A DNA stretch of 64,000 bases from Portulaca oleracea (GCA_029582165.1 CM055874.1:2120114-2184113), one strand, 5' to 3'. Shown: positions 23,672-35,733, counted from the stretch's first letter. The notes: generated from the sequence alone by a model not told the origin. A program made the numbers and translations.

Positions 23672-26059
23672 ATGATGGAGCCCCAACAGCAAGAGAGTGG
23701 AAATGCGAATGTCCATGGGATGATTCACGGAGGAATTGGGGGTGATGCAAATGGGTCTGGGATGATTAATGGGGTTTTGTATGTCAAGGTTATGACTGAT
23801 GAACAGCTTGAAATTCTCAGGACACAGATTGCTGTTTATGCTGTTATCTGCGAACAACTTGTTGAAATGCATAAAGCTGTCACTGCTCAGCAAGATCTTG
23901 CCGGTAATTTTCACTCTTTCTGACCCTTTTTAGTTTCGAGTGTGAATTCAGGGTTTCCCCTTTTGACCGTTTGTCAATTCTGGGTTTGTTTCTTGATTAA
24001 TGTCCTGAATTATGCATCTTTACTGGGCTTTGCTTCTATGGAAGTTCTGTGTTTGTTTCTGCCAAATTCTGGGAATATGAGCTACTTGGATTTTGTTAGG
24101 TTTCTGGGCAAGTCAAGAGCTTATGTTTTTGGGTTGTTTAGATGTGTTTTTACCAGTTAATATGGCAAGGCATTGTGGGTACTGGCCTGTTTATGTTCTG
24201 CCTAGACCTGTCAATTTGGGCGGGTCTGGTATGCTCCATATTCTGGGTTTGGTATGTTTTAGGTTTGGAAAACCGGGTCGGTTTCAAATCGGGTCAGCTT
24301 TTGCCAGGTGTAGTTCTGCCTTTGTTTCCTGAATTTTGCCCTCCTCCAGAAAAGAGAAGTAGATAAAGAGGTTGTTTTGGATTACTTGTCTTTGGAGTTT
24401 GGACCTTATGGCAAGGCATAAGAAATTTGTGCATTTACTTTTCTATGGACCACATTTTTTCTAAGTTTGGTGTGCTTTGCTGATGCTACTTGGTTGCTTC
24501 CCAAATTAATGGGGAACCAAGGAGAAAGGATTTATTAATTGTCATCCTTTCTTGTTGTTTTGCTAATTCTTCTTTTTAATAATCATTTGTTCTATCCCCA
24601 TTTGTGTGTGTGTGGGTTTTTTTGAGGAATATCCTCATTTGTTGAATCCCTTTTAACTTTAGAATCTAATCTCAGAAACACAATTCTGAAACTCTCCTAT
24701 CAGGTCTGAATTAGTGAACTTGATTTGATTTGAGCTTCCTGAACACTACTATATCAGTGTCAAGAAGGATTTAAAAGGGTCATCAAATTTCTTATGCTGC
24801 TCTTCCTAGGGATGTTGTTACAACATCATTTGTGTTCTTATGTGTTCTTACAACATCATTTGTAGATTGTGCACAACCTTGAACTTAGCCTTAGGTCATA
24901 AATTTTGTTTGTGATTGATGCAGGGGTAAGATTGGGAAACTTGTACTGTGATCCTCTGGTGACTGCTGTAGGGCACAAGATTACCGCCAGACAACGGTGG
25001 ACCCCAACAGCGGTGCAACTTCAGATCCTAGAGCGCATCTTCGACCAAGGCACGGGTACTCCGAGCAAACAGAAGATCAAAGAAATAACTGCTGAGTTGT
25101 CCCAGCACGGGCAGATATCGGAGACAAATGTGTATAACTGGTTCCAGAACAGACGGGCTCGATCCAAGAGAAAGCAGCTCAACAATGCACAGAACAACGC
25201 TGAATCGGAAGTCGAGACAGATGCTGAGTCACCCAAAGACAAGAAGATGACAAGGCCCGAGAATTTTCAATCCCAGCACAACTCGGTTCCAAGGGCCGAG
25301 GATCTTTGTTTCCAGAGCCAGGAGATAAGCTCTGGGATGCAGTCGATCGATCCCCAGCCTGGGAAAATTGAGCCCGTGTTTGCATCAGATGGAAGTGTTT
25401 CAAAGCCATCTTCACAGAGTCTCAGCCAATTGGCTTTCTATGAGAGCATACTGCAAAACCCAAGTATGTACTCACACAAGCATCATTCTTACTAACTTGC
25501 CTGTTTTTGGTTGCTTGTACTTCTCTTTTCTTTTGTTTATCGAAAAACATTTGATTCGGGTTTCTGCTTACTCCCTTTGACATAATGTATTCCCTGCTTA
25601 CAACTCATCAAATCAATTTGTCATCAATGCGATATCAGAATATGGCTTCATGACAGATTGCCTAGATAAAAGGTCATCTGCCCAAAGAATATGCAAGAAC
25701 ACAGTAATCAAAGCTGGCATGCTAGATTATCAGTTGTTTCAGTGTATTAGTTCTTTCGCATTGCTCGTACCTTTCAGACTACTCAAACTTATCTTTCTAA
25801 CTTTAATGGGACTTTATTTTCCCCCTTCTTTGTTCATTCTTTGCATCTAAATCATAACAAGAATAGCATTTGAGCTTGCTGGTTGAGAGTTACGTGTCAT
25901 GTTGTAGCGTAGTTCAATTGAACCTCTAAATTTTGTGCAGTGGCTCATGCGAATGCTTTAACTGTAGATGCAGGAATTGATCAGTTGATCAGGAAGATGG
26001 AAGTTCCGGGGAGCTACCACGGGTACCAGCCAACTGAGGATTACAGCATGACAGGCTGA
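23672..26059 (+). CDS. WOX13: WUSCHEL-related homeobox protein WOX13 (296 aa)
   Basis: Exons: 23672-23903, 24924-25463, 25941-26059, giving 296 residues in frame. The N-terminal block ([20 protein letters not shown], then [19 protein letters not shown]) is the diagnostic WOX13-clade motif. The homeodomain spans about residues 98-161 ([38 protein letters not shown], then [17 protein letters not shown]), with the extra loop residues typical of WOX proteins. An acidic [11 protein letters not shown] segment follows, then [16 protein letters not shown] and a conserved end, [16 protein letters not shown]13 is the ancient, broadly expressed WOX clade, acting as a transcription factor in fruit patterning, callus and organ reconnection, and flowering. 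Of two adjacent ATGs, 23672 gives MMEP, as in the Arabidopsis protein. Intron 1 is about 1 kb. Confidence 0.96.
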
Positions 26060-26879
26060 CTTGATCGTCTTCCAAACCGATCAATCTACCCTTTGTCTTT
26101 TTTTTTTCTTTTTCTTGGTTTTCCCTCGATAGTCTAAATTAAGACTGCAGTGAGAAGCCAAGCCGGATCTCGCTCATATTGAGATTCTGTGCTAGGTAGC
26201 ACTTTAAAAAACACCCCCTCCCTGCGAAAAAAAGGGAGATAATTGAGTTTTTTTAACTGGAACAATGCCTTGGCAGCCAGGTTACTTGTTCTGGAGCTGG
26301 GTATGGTACAGCTGAAGAAGTTGCTCGAGTCGGACCATATTCTGATGCAATTTTGCTTAGCTTGTGATTGTTAATTCGATTTCAACCAAAGACTGGACGA
26401 ATTACGGGTGGCCGGAGCATGGAGTTGCTCTAGTTTAGCCTACTGCTACTACTACCCTTCCCCGGGCCGTGTGGGATGATTGTACATTATTGTCACTGGT
26501 ATTAACTTTCTTGCAATGTAAGTTGTGGTTTAGAAAGAATGACAGTTGAGTTTGCAAGTGTTTTCACATTCCATGTAAACCCCCGAAAATACTCAGGGTT
26601 TCTGATGACCAATATTGGTATTTCACATTGTTTTTATGAGTTGCCCAGAATTTGATATAATGTTTTGAGGTACTCTTTCTGGCAAATGACATTCTGATTG
26701 ACAGCATAGATGTCAGAGTTCACTCCAGTGAGCGTGACACAACTGTAGGATTCTATGAAAGTTGAGATTGACAGGTGGGTTATCTTGAATTTATAGTTGG
26801 TGTCAGAATATCATAGGTTAAACTGTCATTGTGTGTGATTGTTTCTGGGTCGAATGTGACCAATGCAGATAGTGAAGTA

Positions 26880-27365
26880 AAGGGAAATTGGATAATAATA
26901 TACGGATTTTTGGGATGTTGAACTATAATATATCGATCTTTATTATTGGACAATAATATCCTTGACCTTTATATTTATTATTGGATAACAACGATTAAAG
27001 GAGTGGTGGCTAGCGAACTGGTCTCCGTGCTGATATGGCAGGTGGGGGGAAAAAAATCGGCCCCCTATCCAGTGGTTCTATTAACTCTTCCATTTTTTTT
27101 CACTAATTCATGTTAAAAAATCGGCCCTAGCACAGTGACTAGGGTGGTAAATTGGTCTTCGTGCTGATGTGACAAACAACCAACCGATATCTTATAATAT
27201 GAGTTAGTGAGAAAAACGGAGGAGATAATGGGGTTATTGGGTTGGGGTAGGTTTTTTCCCCTTTGTCAGCTATGTCAGCATGGAGATCGGTTCACCACTC
27301 CTTAGTTATTGTTAATATAATAACCTCACCTAGGTATAAAGGTTAGTGATATCTTATAAGGGTCT
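26880..27365. mobile_element. composite foldback element
   Basis: Imperfect inverted arms of about 90 bases: 26965-27055 (CCTTTATATTTATTATTG, AAAGGAGTGGTGG, GGTCTCCGTGCTGATATGGC) and 27255-27350 (complementary GGTATAAAGG, CCACTCCTTAG, GTCAGCATGGAGATC). A third partial copy of the GGTCTTCGTGCTGATGTG block lies between them. The outer left start AGGGAAATTGGATAATAATA resembles the ends of the elements at 35252 and 36358. Confidence 0.55.
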
Positions 27366-28112
27366 AGCTCAGTGTTGTTAAACATGATTGAAGGACTAGC
27401 GTTGCCGACGTACCGATTTGGTGGTCATAGCTGTCATGGGAAACTAGGGTTGACAACCATGTGGTACTACGCAAGTTGGATTCATTCAACGAGCCAACTT
27501 CTAATATAATAGGATATCAGGTCATAACTTATCAAAGAGTATTTGTTTTAAGTTTTGATATGTGTTTTCATTGGCAATCAATGCTTATCAATGTTGATCT
27601 CCAATTATTAGTTCTCATAAACAAGACCTAAAACCTAAACCGAATTACTCAGACATGTACTCAAACATACTTTGAAATAGGATCAGTCATTTTGACCCCA
27701 ACCAACAACTAAAATGATCTAGTCCATAATCAAACCAAACTTAAAACTTGCATGACCCAAATTGAGTCACACCCTAAATAAGTCGATCTAATTCAAACTC
27801 AATTTGTAATCACCATACCTAAAGTAAACTAAACATGAGCAACCTAAGCCCTAGTTGAACTGTATATGATTTTGAACCAGTTTGGTTCTTCTTCGAGGCT
27901 AACAAGAATTGAAATTACAAATACTTGAAATGAGCCGACTCGGAAACTGAGTCTATGATGAACTGTCCCAACCTGACCTGAATCATACTTGGTTTTGAAC
28001 CCAACCGATATGTAACCTAATTTGAATTTTGTCAAATATATAGGCAAATGAATTCAAGAAATGGGAGTGAAAGGGAACAACAATATCAATTCGCATTCAA
28101 ATTTGAAGATGT

Positions 28113-28330
28113 TGTAACAGGCTGACTCCTTCTGGGTGCAAACATTACCGATAACCACTTCAAGGATCGCTGACTGACCCCACAGATTATCACGAGTCTT
28201 TCCAGCGTGCTTCGTCCTCGCTCACACGCTGTCTGGGAAAACTTTCAAGGAGGTCATCTGTCCTGAGACTACTCCCCACAAAGCACGCGTAACTGAGGAG
28301 TTTCCAACAGATAAACTACGTTAAAAAAAA
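28113..28330. mobile_element. Cassandra-type TRIM LTR fragment with 5S rRNA-like segment
   Basis: The block begins TGTAACAGGCTG and contains CTGACTGACCCCACAG, TTATCACGAGTCTTTCCAGC and GTGCTTCGTCCTCGCTCAC, which I recognise from plant Cassandra elements. Next comes a 5S-like segment on the minus strand (28233-28305): reading the complement gives CTCAGTTACGCGTGCTTTG, GGGGAGTAGT and GATGACCTCCTTG, against the 5S gene's CGCAGTTAAGCGTGCTTGG, GAGAGTAGTAC and GGGTGACCTCCTGG. Cassandra is a terminal-repeat retrotransposon in miniature whose LTR carries a 5S-derived pol III promoter. No second LTR is visible, so this is probably a solo or broken LTR. Confidence 0.78.
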
Positions 28331-28700
28331 GTTACACCTTGGTTATTAAGCCACACTTAACTATCAAGGAAAACGTTACAATAAAAAGATGATTAAGGTA
28401 CTCCTTAATCACCCAACTTAAATTGTCATATTGTTAACGCTGAGAATCTTTTAAGAATAATGTTTTCAGTAGCTCGGTATGTACCGGGTCACGCTTGTTG
28501 AAAATCGTGTTAATCCAGCATAACACGATACATATTAACTTGGATTTAATTTTCATGACTCTTCTCCTAACACAGCTCACGTTGGGGATCAAACGTGGTT
28601 TATGTTGGTCTACACCTCGGTGTTGACCTTGTGATGGTATCTCTGACACTTTCGAGCTATTATGAGCTTACTTGATTTTATTCTCAATTCTGAAAATTAG

Positions 28701-29092
28701 ATTGTAGTACACCGTACCGTAAGCTTTAGGATTATCGTACGCCGAATTTTGAAATTATATCACAGTAAACCAAATTGTGAAACCATTGAACTACCATTCA
28801 CCACCACCAAGTTGGATGAAATCAAACTATGATAGATTAGACTTTAGTAAGCCTAACATTTCATGACTTGTAATTTAATACATCATAATATGACATATTG
28901 GATTGCAGTTCTCTAAACATTTCAATCATTAGATTGTTGTACATCAAACCATGAAAATCCACGGAGTTGGTTTCACCCAACTCGGTGGTGGTGCAATGTA
29001 ATCCAATAGCTTCATTATTCAGTTGATTATATTACAATTTTAGAGTTCGATTTACCACAATCTTAAGATTTAAAGTACAGTACACTACAATT
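28701..29092. mobile_element. imperfect ~390-bp palindrome (foldback MITE)
   Basis: The ends ATTGTAGTACACCGTACCGT (28701) and ACAGTACACTACAATT (near 29092) are inverted repeats. Better-conserved inner arms are CACCACCACCAAGTTGGATG at 28799 and its complement near CACCCAACTCGGTGGTGGTG at 28974. The arms are diverged, indicating an old insertion. Confidence 0.6.
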
Positions 29093-29500
29093 CAATTTTA
29101 TAGGTGGTAGTGATTTGTAAGGAGAGACAACGACAAAAGAGAGAAAGAACGACAAGAGGCGGATGTACCGTGGATGGGAGGGGAAGGGAAGTGCATGTAG
29201 TGCACGGAATAAAGTGATCTCGAAATTATATACAATTTACCTCTAAAAGCGCCATAATTTAGATAAATTAATCTTATATCAAAAAAATATAAATATTATT
29301 GATAAACCTCACTTATGTATAATAAATAACATACCACAGTAAAATATTTGATTTTGTAAATATTAGGGCGAGATTGTCTCATGTAAGAATTAATTGAGAT
29401 ATAATAAATATATAATAGTGAGGAATAAATAATAAAGAGCAAAATCCAATTTAATTATGTGGGCTTTATGGCCATAAGATGTTGAAATTTACCTCCTCCC

Positions 29501-30212
29501 TTTCCCATACAACTGGATTTGTTTTGCCCTTCTCCTCCTCCCTTCTTCTTCCTTCTCCTTTCTCTCTCCTTCCTTCCTCTTCTGCCAAACCCTAATTTCA
29601 AGTCGCCGTGTTTTGCATCTCAGATTCCCTCAAGATCAGGTAAAATTCCCCTCTTTTCACTGTCCTTGATCACAATTCCCTACCTAGGTTTTCACCCCTC
29701 GATCAAACCCAGTGTTCACATTTATGGCGTTACCAACTTGATTGCTTCATTTCGCACAATTCTCTGAACCCAGCTCTTAACTTTGATGATTAGCATTGGG
29801 TCTGATTGATTTCCTTTCTTTTTGATTGATTCCGTGTGAAATTTATGGTTATGAACGACGATAAACCTCTTGACATGAGTTAGACTCACTTCTATGCCCT
29901 AATGTTGAAATGGATTTTTCTGAATTGATTTGTTGTCTGATTGATTAGAATTGTGTTTTACGTAGCTCAAATAAGATTTAGATCCTCAGAAATGAATGGT
30001 AATCGTTTTGCTTATTGAATTTCGCGTTTTGTTGTTCCTATTTTGTGTTGGATTGATTCAGATGAAAATGGAGGGTTTGGTGTTGAATTGTTAGTCAGAG
30101 GATTCAACTTTTTGCTGTTCTTGTAGCGTAAATGTAGTTCTGATTGCCCATGTTGAAAATCCGTGCTGCGGGTCTTTAGTTGCTTGCTGAAACAGAAGAG
30201 GGGGTGGTTCTG
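29501..30212 (+). promoter_or_regulatory. leader and leader intron of the unknown-function gene
   Basis: A pyrimidine-rich leader (TTCTTCCTTCTCCTTTCTCT, from about 29540) contains a telo-box AAACCCTAAT at about 29588. A donor ATCAG|GTAAAA lies at 29639/29640, and an acceptor TCTTTAG ends at 30179. This defines a probable 540-base leader intron, with the start codon 34 bases into the next exon. Confidence 0.6.
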
Positions 30213-31382
30213 ATGGATGCAAATGAGGATACAAATCACTTAGATGCTGATGCCCTTTTGCCTCCTCGCAAACGTTTGCTCGCCGGATTGAAGAAACAGA
30301 GTTGTTCTGAGAGCACATCTCAGTGTTCGCAAGAGAACAATCGGAGTCCAAGCCAGAGCCCTAGCCCTAGCCCGATCAGTCCGAACCCATTGAGCGAATT
30401 CGATGTTCGCCTGAGTAACCTATTGAGATCTTATAAGAATGGATCTAACATGTCCCCCGAGGAGATAGCAAGGGCTGCTGGATCAGCAGCTGCAGTTGCG
30501 GCTAAGGCGGCCGAAGCTGCTCGAGCTGCCGCCGAGGAGAAGGCTGCCATTGCTGCTAAGGCTGTGGCGGCTGCGAAGAACGCGATTGATTTGGTCGCGT
30601 CATTGTCTGACGAAACGGGTATCAGGGATAAGCATCTGAGGAAGAACAAGCTGAAGAAGCATGTCCCGGTGCAGCTCTTGTACAAGAAGTACCAGCCGGT
30701 TGAGAACTGTGGGACGGATGAAGAGTTAGCCCGGAGACTTCATAGAGCTATGAATAGCTCCCCGAGAATCTCGAAGAATTCTCCTGGGTCTGACTCGAAG
30801 AATCATAAACATAAGAAGCTCAAAATCTCACCACCTGGTGAGAAGGGCGGTGTTTCTATTGGTGTTAGTTTGAGGGATGGTGATACTAATTGCAATGAGA
30901 ATGGCAAATTGCCTTTGGCGTGCAATGGGGATGCCATGGAAGGAGGTATGGATTGCGAGGGTTCTAACGAGGAGACTTACAGCGATAAAATGGATGACAA
31001 AGTGTCGAAATCTAGTAAGCTTAACGAGGTAGAGGTGGATAGCGGTGAAGCACAATCAAGTCATTCAAAGGACAAAGCTCTTGAACCGTCAGAAGATGTG
31101 TGTGTCAATGGTAGGAAGCGGGGTAGAATCAAGCAGAAGAAGTTGCCCTTAAGCATATGTAGCTTTAAGGATCAAGCAAACCCTAGTAAAGAGGAAGTGA
31201 ATCTGACAAACTCATTGTTAACCAGGGCTAGGACGGATAAATCAGCGGCAAGCCATGTATCTCTGCTCCCGGTTGAAACTTCTGGTGATAACGTGACGCC
31301 TATTGAGGTTGCACCGACATGGAAATGCCAGGATTTCAAGGTTTCCCAGTGCATTAATCAAGACAAAGTCATGCAATCTTGA
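30213..31382 (+). CDS. plant-conserved protein of unknown function, Ala-rich helix (389 aa, one coding exon)
   Basis: Uninterrupted coding exon. The start is MDANEDTN at 30213; the reading frame is open 11 codons further up, but without an ATG. Visible regions: PPRKRLLAGLKKQS at about 18-31; a Ser/Pro-rich low-complexity stretch (SPSQSPSPSPISPNP); a highly charged Ala-rich helix at about 83-130 (EEIARAAGSAAAVAAKAAEA, with many Ala/Lys/Glu); then the best-conserved segment, HVPVQLLYKKYQPVENCGTD, continuing EELARRLHRAMNSSPRISKN. Basic patches (KNHKHKKLK, GRKRGRIKQKKLPL) suggest nuclear location, and the end WKCQDFKVSQCINQDKVMQS also looks conserved. I recognise the architecture from uncharacterised proteins in many seed plants, but no function is known to me. 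Confidence 0.82.
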   Translation: MDANEDTNHLDADALLPPRKRLLAGLKKQSCSESTSQCSQENNRSPSQSPSPSPISPNPLSEFDVRLSNLLRSYKNGSNMSPEEIARAAGSAAAVAAKAAEAARAAAEEKAAIAAKAVAAAKNAIDLVASLSDETGIRDKHLRKNKLKKHVPVQLLYKKYQPVENCGTDEELARRLHRAMNSSPRISKNSPGSDSKNHKHKKLKISPPGEKGGVSIGVSLRDGDTNCNENGKLPLACNGDAMEGGMDCEGSNEETYSDKMDDKVSKSSKLNEVEVDSGEAQSSHSKDKALEPSEDVCVNGRKRGRIKQKKLPLSICSFKDQANPSKEEVNLTNSLLTRARTDKSAASHVSLLPVETSGDNVTPIEVAPTWKCQDFKVSQCINQDKVMQS

Positions 31383-31830
31383 TGCTACGATTGATAGAAC
31401 AACAATTCAACTCACATGAAGGAGCCTCCTTGGCGAGGTAGGACTTTCATCGTGCTCTTCTTGTAGAAAGAAAGGTGCTATTTAATTGCTTGCTGTTGCA
31501 TTGTATGAACTTGTCGACAACAATGTATATTTTTGCTGTTTAATCTTTTCATATGTATGTGTGGTATAGGATAGATGGTGCAATAAAGTGTAGCTGCTGC
31601 ATTGGATACATGTTTTTTTTTTTCACTTGTAGATGTAGATCTAGATGTACAAGATAGTACTATGTATGTTCTCCTAAGAATTGATTTAATGAATGATTAA
31701 ATTTGTTTCTCTTCAATCTGCCCTCAGCAGACCTACCAGGGCACAAATTCATGGGTTGTTTGGAAATTGGAAATATTCTCTTTCTGAGGAACAGGGGTGT
31801 CTATACTTTCTTTCCAATTCACTGTATAAC

Positions 31831-32645
31831 AAGGTTGTTAGAATCGGGATCCAAACTCGGTTGCATAGAGTGGTCAGAATCGGAATTAACCCATGTAGAA
31901 TCGTAGATCGGAATGTAAATAGTAGAATCACGTCGAAGATTTTGGATCATAAAATTATAAGATCGCAGATTAGGATCTGGATTTTGATAACCATGCTATA
32001 TAACCCAAGGTGGGTTCTTGTTTTTGTTTTGCACTGGTTTCTTCTGCCATTCCTGATTCCTGAAGTCTGTATGCCTTTTGTTAGCAGTTTTCTGTTATGG
32101 GGCGTTTGGTATGTGGGTGGAAACTTTAATTTTGGGAGTGTGAATGGGAATTCATGTTGGAAATGGAAACAAGAATATGCTTGTAAGTTATAGATTCTTT
32201 ATTTCTTGTTTAATAAGTAGTAATCTAAAGTGAGAATAGAATTGAAAATAAGTAACATTTACTCTAATAAAACCTTAGTTTATTAATTGTGTTCTGTTGG
32301 GATGTAAGTTAAATTTAAGTTACATAACTTTTACCTAAATAATTTTATTAAATTTACATACAATTCCCTTATCTTCTTTTCTTACTTTAACATAAAAAGA
32401 GTAAATTTAAACCCTACTAACTTACCTACTTTCACTTACCCAAACTAACTTACTATCTACAGTCCGAATCCGCTACACGTATAGTTATTAAATTCCCGAT
32501 CCTGATTTATGATCCTACGATTTTATGGTCCAAAATCGTCGATACGATTCTACTATTTACACATGATCCACGATCCTAAATGGGCTAAATTCCGATCCTA
32601 ACTTCCCCATAGTTTCGAGTTAGGATCTCGATTTTAACAACCTTG
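31831..32645. mobile_element. foldback element with ~160-bp inverted arms and nested insert
   Basis: The left end AAGGTTGTTAGAATCGGGAT matches the complement of the right end, ATCTCGATTTTAACAACCTT. The arms extend to about 31995 and from about 32485. Both contain the complementary GATCATAAAATTATAAGATC-like and TAGTAGAATC...GATTCTACTA blocks. The middle includes a further unit starting GGGGCGTTTGGTATGTGG (about 32099), which looks like a nested Tourist-type insertion. Confidence 0.72.
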
Positions 32646-32759
32646 GCTACACGTTGGGATCATTTCGTGTACATTATGTTCCGACATCCCGAAAGACTAT
32701 ATATTATTGTTCAAGAAAAAAATTGGTAAATTATTGTCCATCATTCTAAAAGTATTATA

Positions 32760-32990
32760 GGCCCTGTTCTTTTCTGCAGTTGGTAAACTGCGGTACCACA
32801 ACATACCGCAGATTGCTACAACGCACCACACTTTACCACAAATCATTACTTTTTTCTCTCCTCACTTTTCTCTCTCCTTACTTTTCTCCTCTATTTTTTA
32901 CATTCTCTCTCCTCACATACTCCACATACCAATAACTTACCACAATTCCACCACACCATACCGCAAAATACTGTAGAAAAGAACATGGCC
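32760..32990. mobile_element. Tourist-like MITE, 231 bp, ATA target duplication
   Basis: TIRs GGCCCTGTTCTTTTCTGCAG and CTGTAGAAAAGAACATGGCC are inverted, with two mismatches in 20. ATA flanks both sides (32757-32759 and 32991-32993). The interior is C/A-rich (CCACACTTTACC, ATACCGCA). It belongs to the same family as the copies at 4275, 12640, 43128 and 56852. Confidence 0.88.
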
Positions 32991-34035
32991 ATACATTAGC
33001 GTCCAAAAACTCCCAATTTATCTGATATTCTTATTCTCAATCCTTTGAATTTTGATATCAGATGGCATATGCACCATTCGGGTTAAAAAAATTCCAGAGT
33101 TGTTTATGAATTGTGCAAATAGCAGACTAGGTGCCAGCTAATATAAGATCCTGTTCTTTATTGATAAGTTAGATTTATCCTATATTTTTCTTCTTAACTT
33201 ACCCAAATTTCTAAAAAACATTCATATTAATATCATTTTATTTTATTTTATTACATTCCCTTTCCATACCTCCCTTACTTTACCGAATTATGTTTCCAGC
33301 AAATCTGCTTGTATTGGTCTTTGACTCTTTGTTCCCCTAATAAATGAAAAGTGAAAGACATGTATAGATGAGCTAAAGTTGATTCGGAAGTGGAAATGTC
33401 TGAACTCTGAATTTTTACAGTCAACTGCTTTTGACCAATATACCCTTGACTCTTATTTCTCTTGTAGTCAAAAAATTATGAGCATCTTTCCTGGAAATCA
33501 TAACTAAAAGGAAAAAAGAAAAAGGAAGGGAAGGAGTTTCCTATTGATTGAAGTACTTTCTTTCATCTAGGATTTTCAGATGTCTTTCTGTCTTGTCAAC
33601 ATCTTTGATTGGTTCCCATTCTGATTCATCCCTTAATCTACAAATATAATTCACTGTAAAAAGCAAGCATTGATTTTGTTGGAAATTTGTATAATTACAG
33701 TTGGATTAGTCAAAGAAAGAATATAATTACCCAAGCATGTTGTGTTGCTATCTTACCACTACTCTTTAGAGTTAGGTTTGATAAAGAAATGAAATAAAAG
33801 ATAAAGATAAAATTTTGATTTTGATTTGAGTGTTTTTTTAAATGGAATTAGATAAGGTAAAGTAAAGTCAGGTAAGAATAAATCTAATACAAGTAAACAA
33901 TATAATACAAGTAAACAATAATTTTGTTTGGAATATATACTTCAAGAACATATAATAAATTGTCATCGGGGGTTGTCAGAGAGCGAGGGTATTGTTGTTG
34001 CTTCTTTTTGGAAAAATTGGTAAGTGTATGACTCT

Positions 34036-34260
34036 TCTTTAAGAGTGTAGGATTTAGTAAGATAAGGCAAGATAAAGAAATGAAAGTTAGATAATAAAAG
34101 TAGTGGAGGTGGATAAATGTTACATCACATTTATTTTTTATTTTTAAATAAATTTTGTGAGTTGAATAAAAAAATTTAAATATAAATTATCTAAAAGCAT
34201 AGTCATGTTCTTTCAATGATAAGGTAAGGTAAGGTCATGTAAAATAAGGATAAACATATT
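34036..34260. repeat. dispersed AT-rich repeat, inverted relative of 14937-15166
   Basis: Contains AAGAGTGTAGGATTTAGTAA, GATAAGGCAAGATAAAG, a shared middle ATTTTTAAATAAATTTTGTG, and TCATGTTCTTTCAATGATAA followed by GGTAAGGTAAGG. The reverse complement aligns with the repeat near 15 kb. A partial third relative lies at 33770-33890. Confidence 0.6.
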
Positions 34261-35251
34261 CTACCAAGTTAAATAACAAAGCCTATGTTTATTAATTAAA
34301 ATATATCAACTTATTTATTGATGGTTCTTTTACAACAAGTTGATAAATATTAATTAATTTTATAATAATGTTGATAAATTTATGATGAATTTATAATAAA
34401 TATTGATGAATTTTTTTGAATTTAACCTTTTAAAGAATATAGATTGACACTTAAAGGTGTATATATCATATAACCATTCATTGCTGTAACTTCTTCATAA
34501 ACACTATATAATGAAATGCTTGAGTGTATTTTGGCTTATGATAACATGGATAGATTCCTTGAAGCAACAAAAAAAAGTTTATATATGTTCCTATATATCT
34601 TTATATCGGAGATACTATATTGGGGACTTTAATGGAATAATGAAATCAAATACAGCAGCTTATAAATGCCTTTAAAAGTAGATCAACTTGATGCCTTGAT
34701 TGCATCTTGCTCATCATCACTCATCAGTCCTTGTCCACATGCATGGAGTTAGTTGTGTGTGTTTACAAGCAAAGAAAAAATAAAATAACAGATCCTTCCA
34801 AATCTTAGGTCTGGGTCACCAAGTTCAATACTTTATAATATAAGCTCAATAATATGTAATTCTTTTATATTTTTATTCTTAAAATTATGTAAAATGGGCA
34901 CACTCATTGGCTAACCAACAACGAGTGCTACAGGCTTGAGAGTAATGGATAAGTATTAAATTGTCGATGAAAAGTATGATACGTCAGACTATCGTCTCAT
35001 AATTTTCACACGTGACATTTTCTTTTTTCTTCTCCCATGAATTAAACTTTGGTGGGGAATTTGAATGATTCAAAAATTGAGACAGTTGCAATTGCAAGCT
35101 TGGTTTTGACCTCTTTGGTTATATATAATATGGCCAAAGGAGTGAGCCTTTTCATTCCTTAACAAAAGTTATGTACAAATTACCCTAGGCATGCCTAGAA
35201 GATTCCAACCCTGCATAATTTCAACTTTCCATAAATATATATATATATATA

Positions 35252-35733
35252 GGGAAATTGGATTATAATAATCCCTACTTTTGCAAATTGGATGACAATC
35301 CCTACTTTTAATTTGTATTTTGGTGGTAAAAAAAAAAAAATTGTATTATACTGGGACATAATCGAGAGTATACCCTAAATATCATAGATTTTGTCTTGCA
35401 TTTGATTCAAAACTTTGTATAACACTTTACCGCGATTTTTAATGAATTTACAGCACTTCTCCCAATTTTTTTGAATTTTTTTTATTTTTTATGATTTTTT
35501 CAATTTTATTCTTTTTAAAAAATCATAATAATTGCTCGGAATCTCAAAAAAATAATTTAAAAAATGTTTTAGCAACTACACTTCATTACCTATTTGGGGG
35601 CAGGAACGAAAAAACAAAAACAATACAGGGTAGGCATTAAAAAAATAAAAAGAATGTGGCGATGAATTTGGTACCACTACAATACAATTTTATTTTTTTT
35701 TGGACCACCAGAATACAAATTTAAAGTAGGGAT

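Larger units (their letters stand above)
26060..29500. other. intergenic region, WOX13 to the unknown-function gene
   Basis: Bases 26060 to about 26600 are WOX13 3' UTR and flank. No gene is supported. Contents: a composite foldback (about 26880-27365), a CCGAA/CCAAC-rich degenerate stretch (27640-28030), a Cassandra/5S-like fragment (28113-28330), and an imperfect palindrome (28701-29092). The rest is AT-rich without recognisable content. Confidence 0.55.

Noticed and set aside
31693..32193. Plus-strand open frame of 166 codons
   Set aside because: Spans the left arm and loop of a foldback element, and no domain or codon pattern supports a protein.
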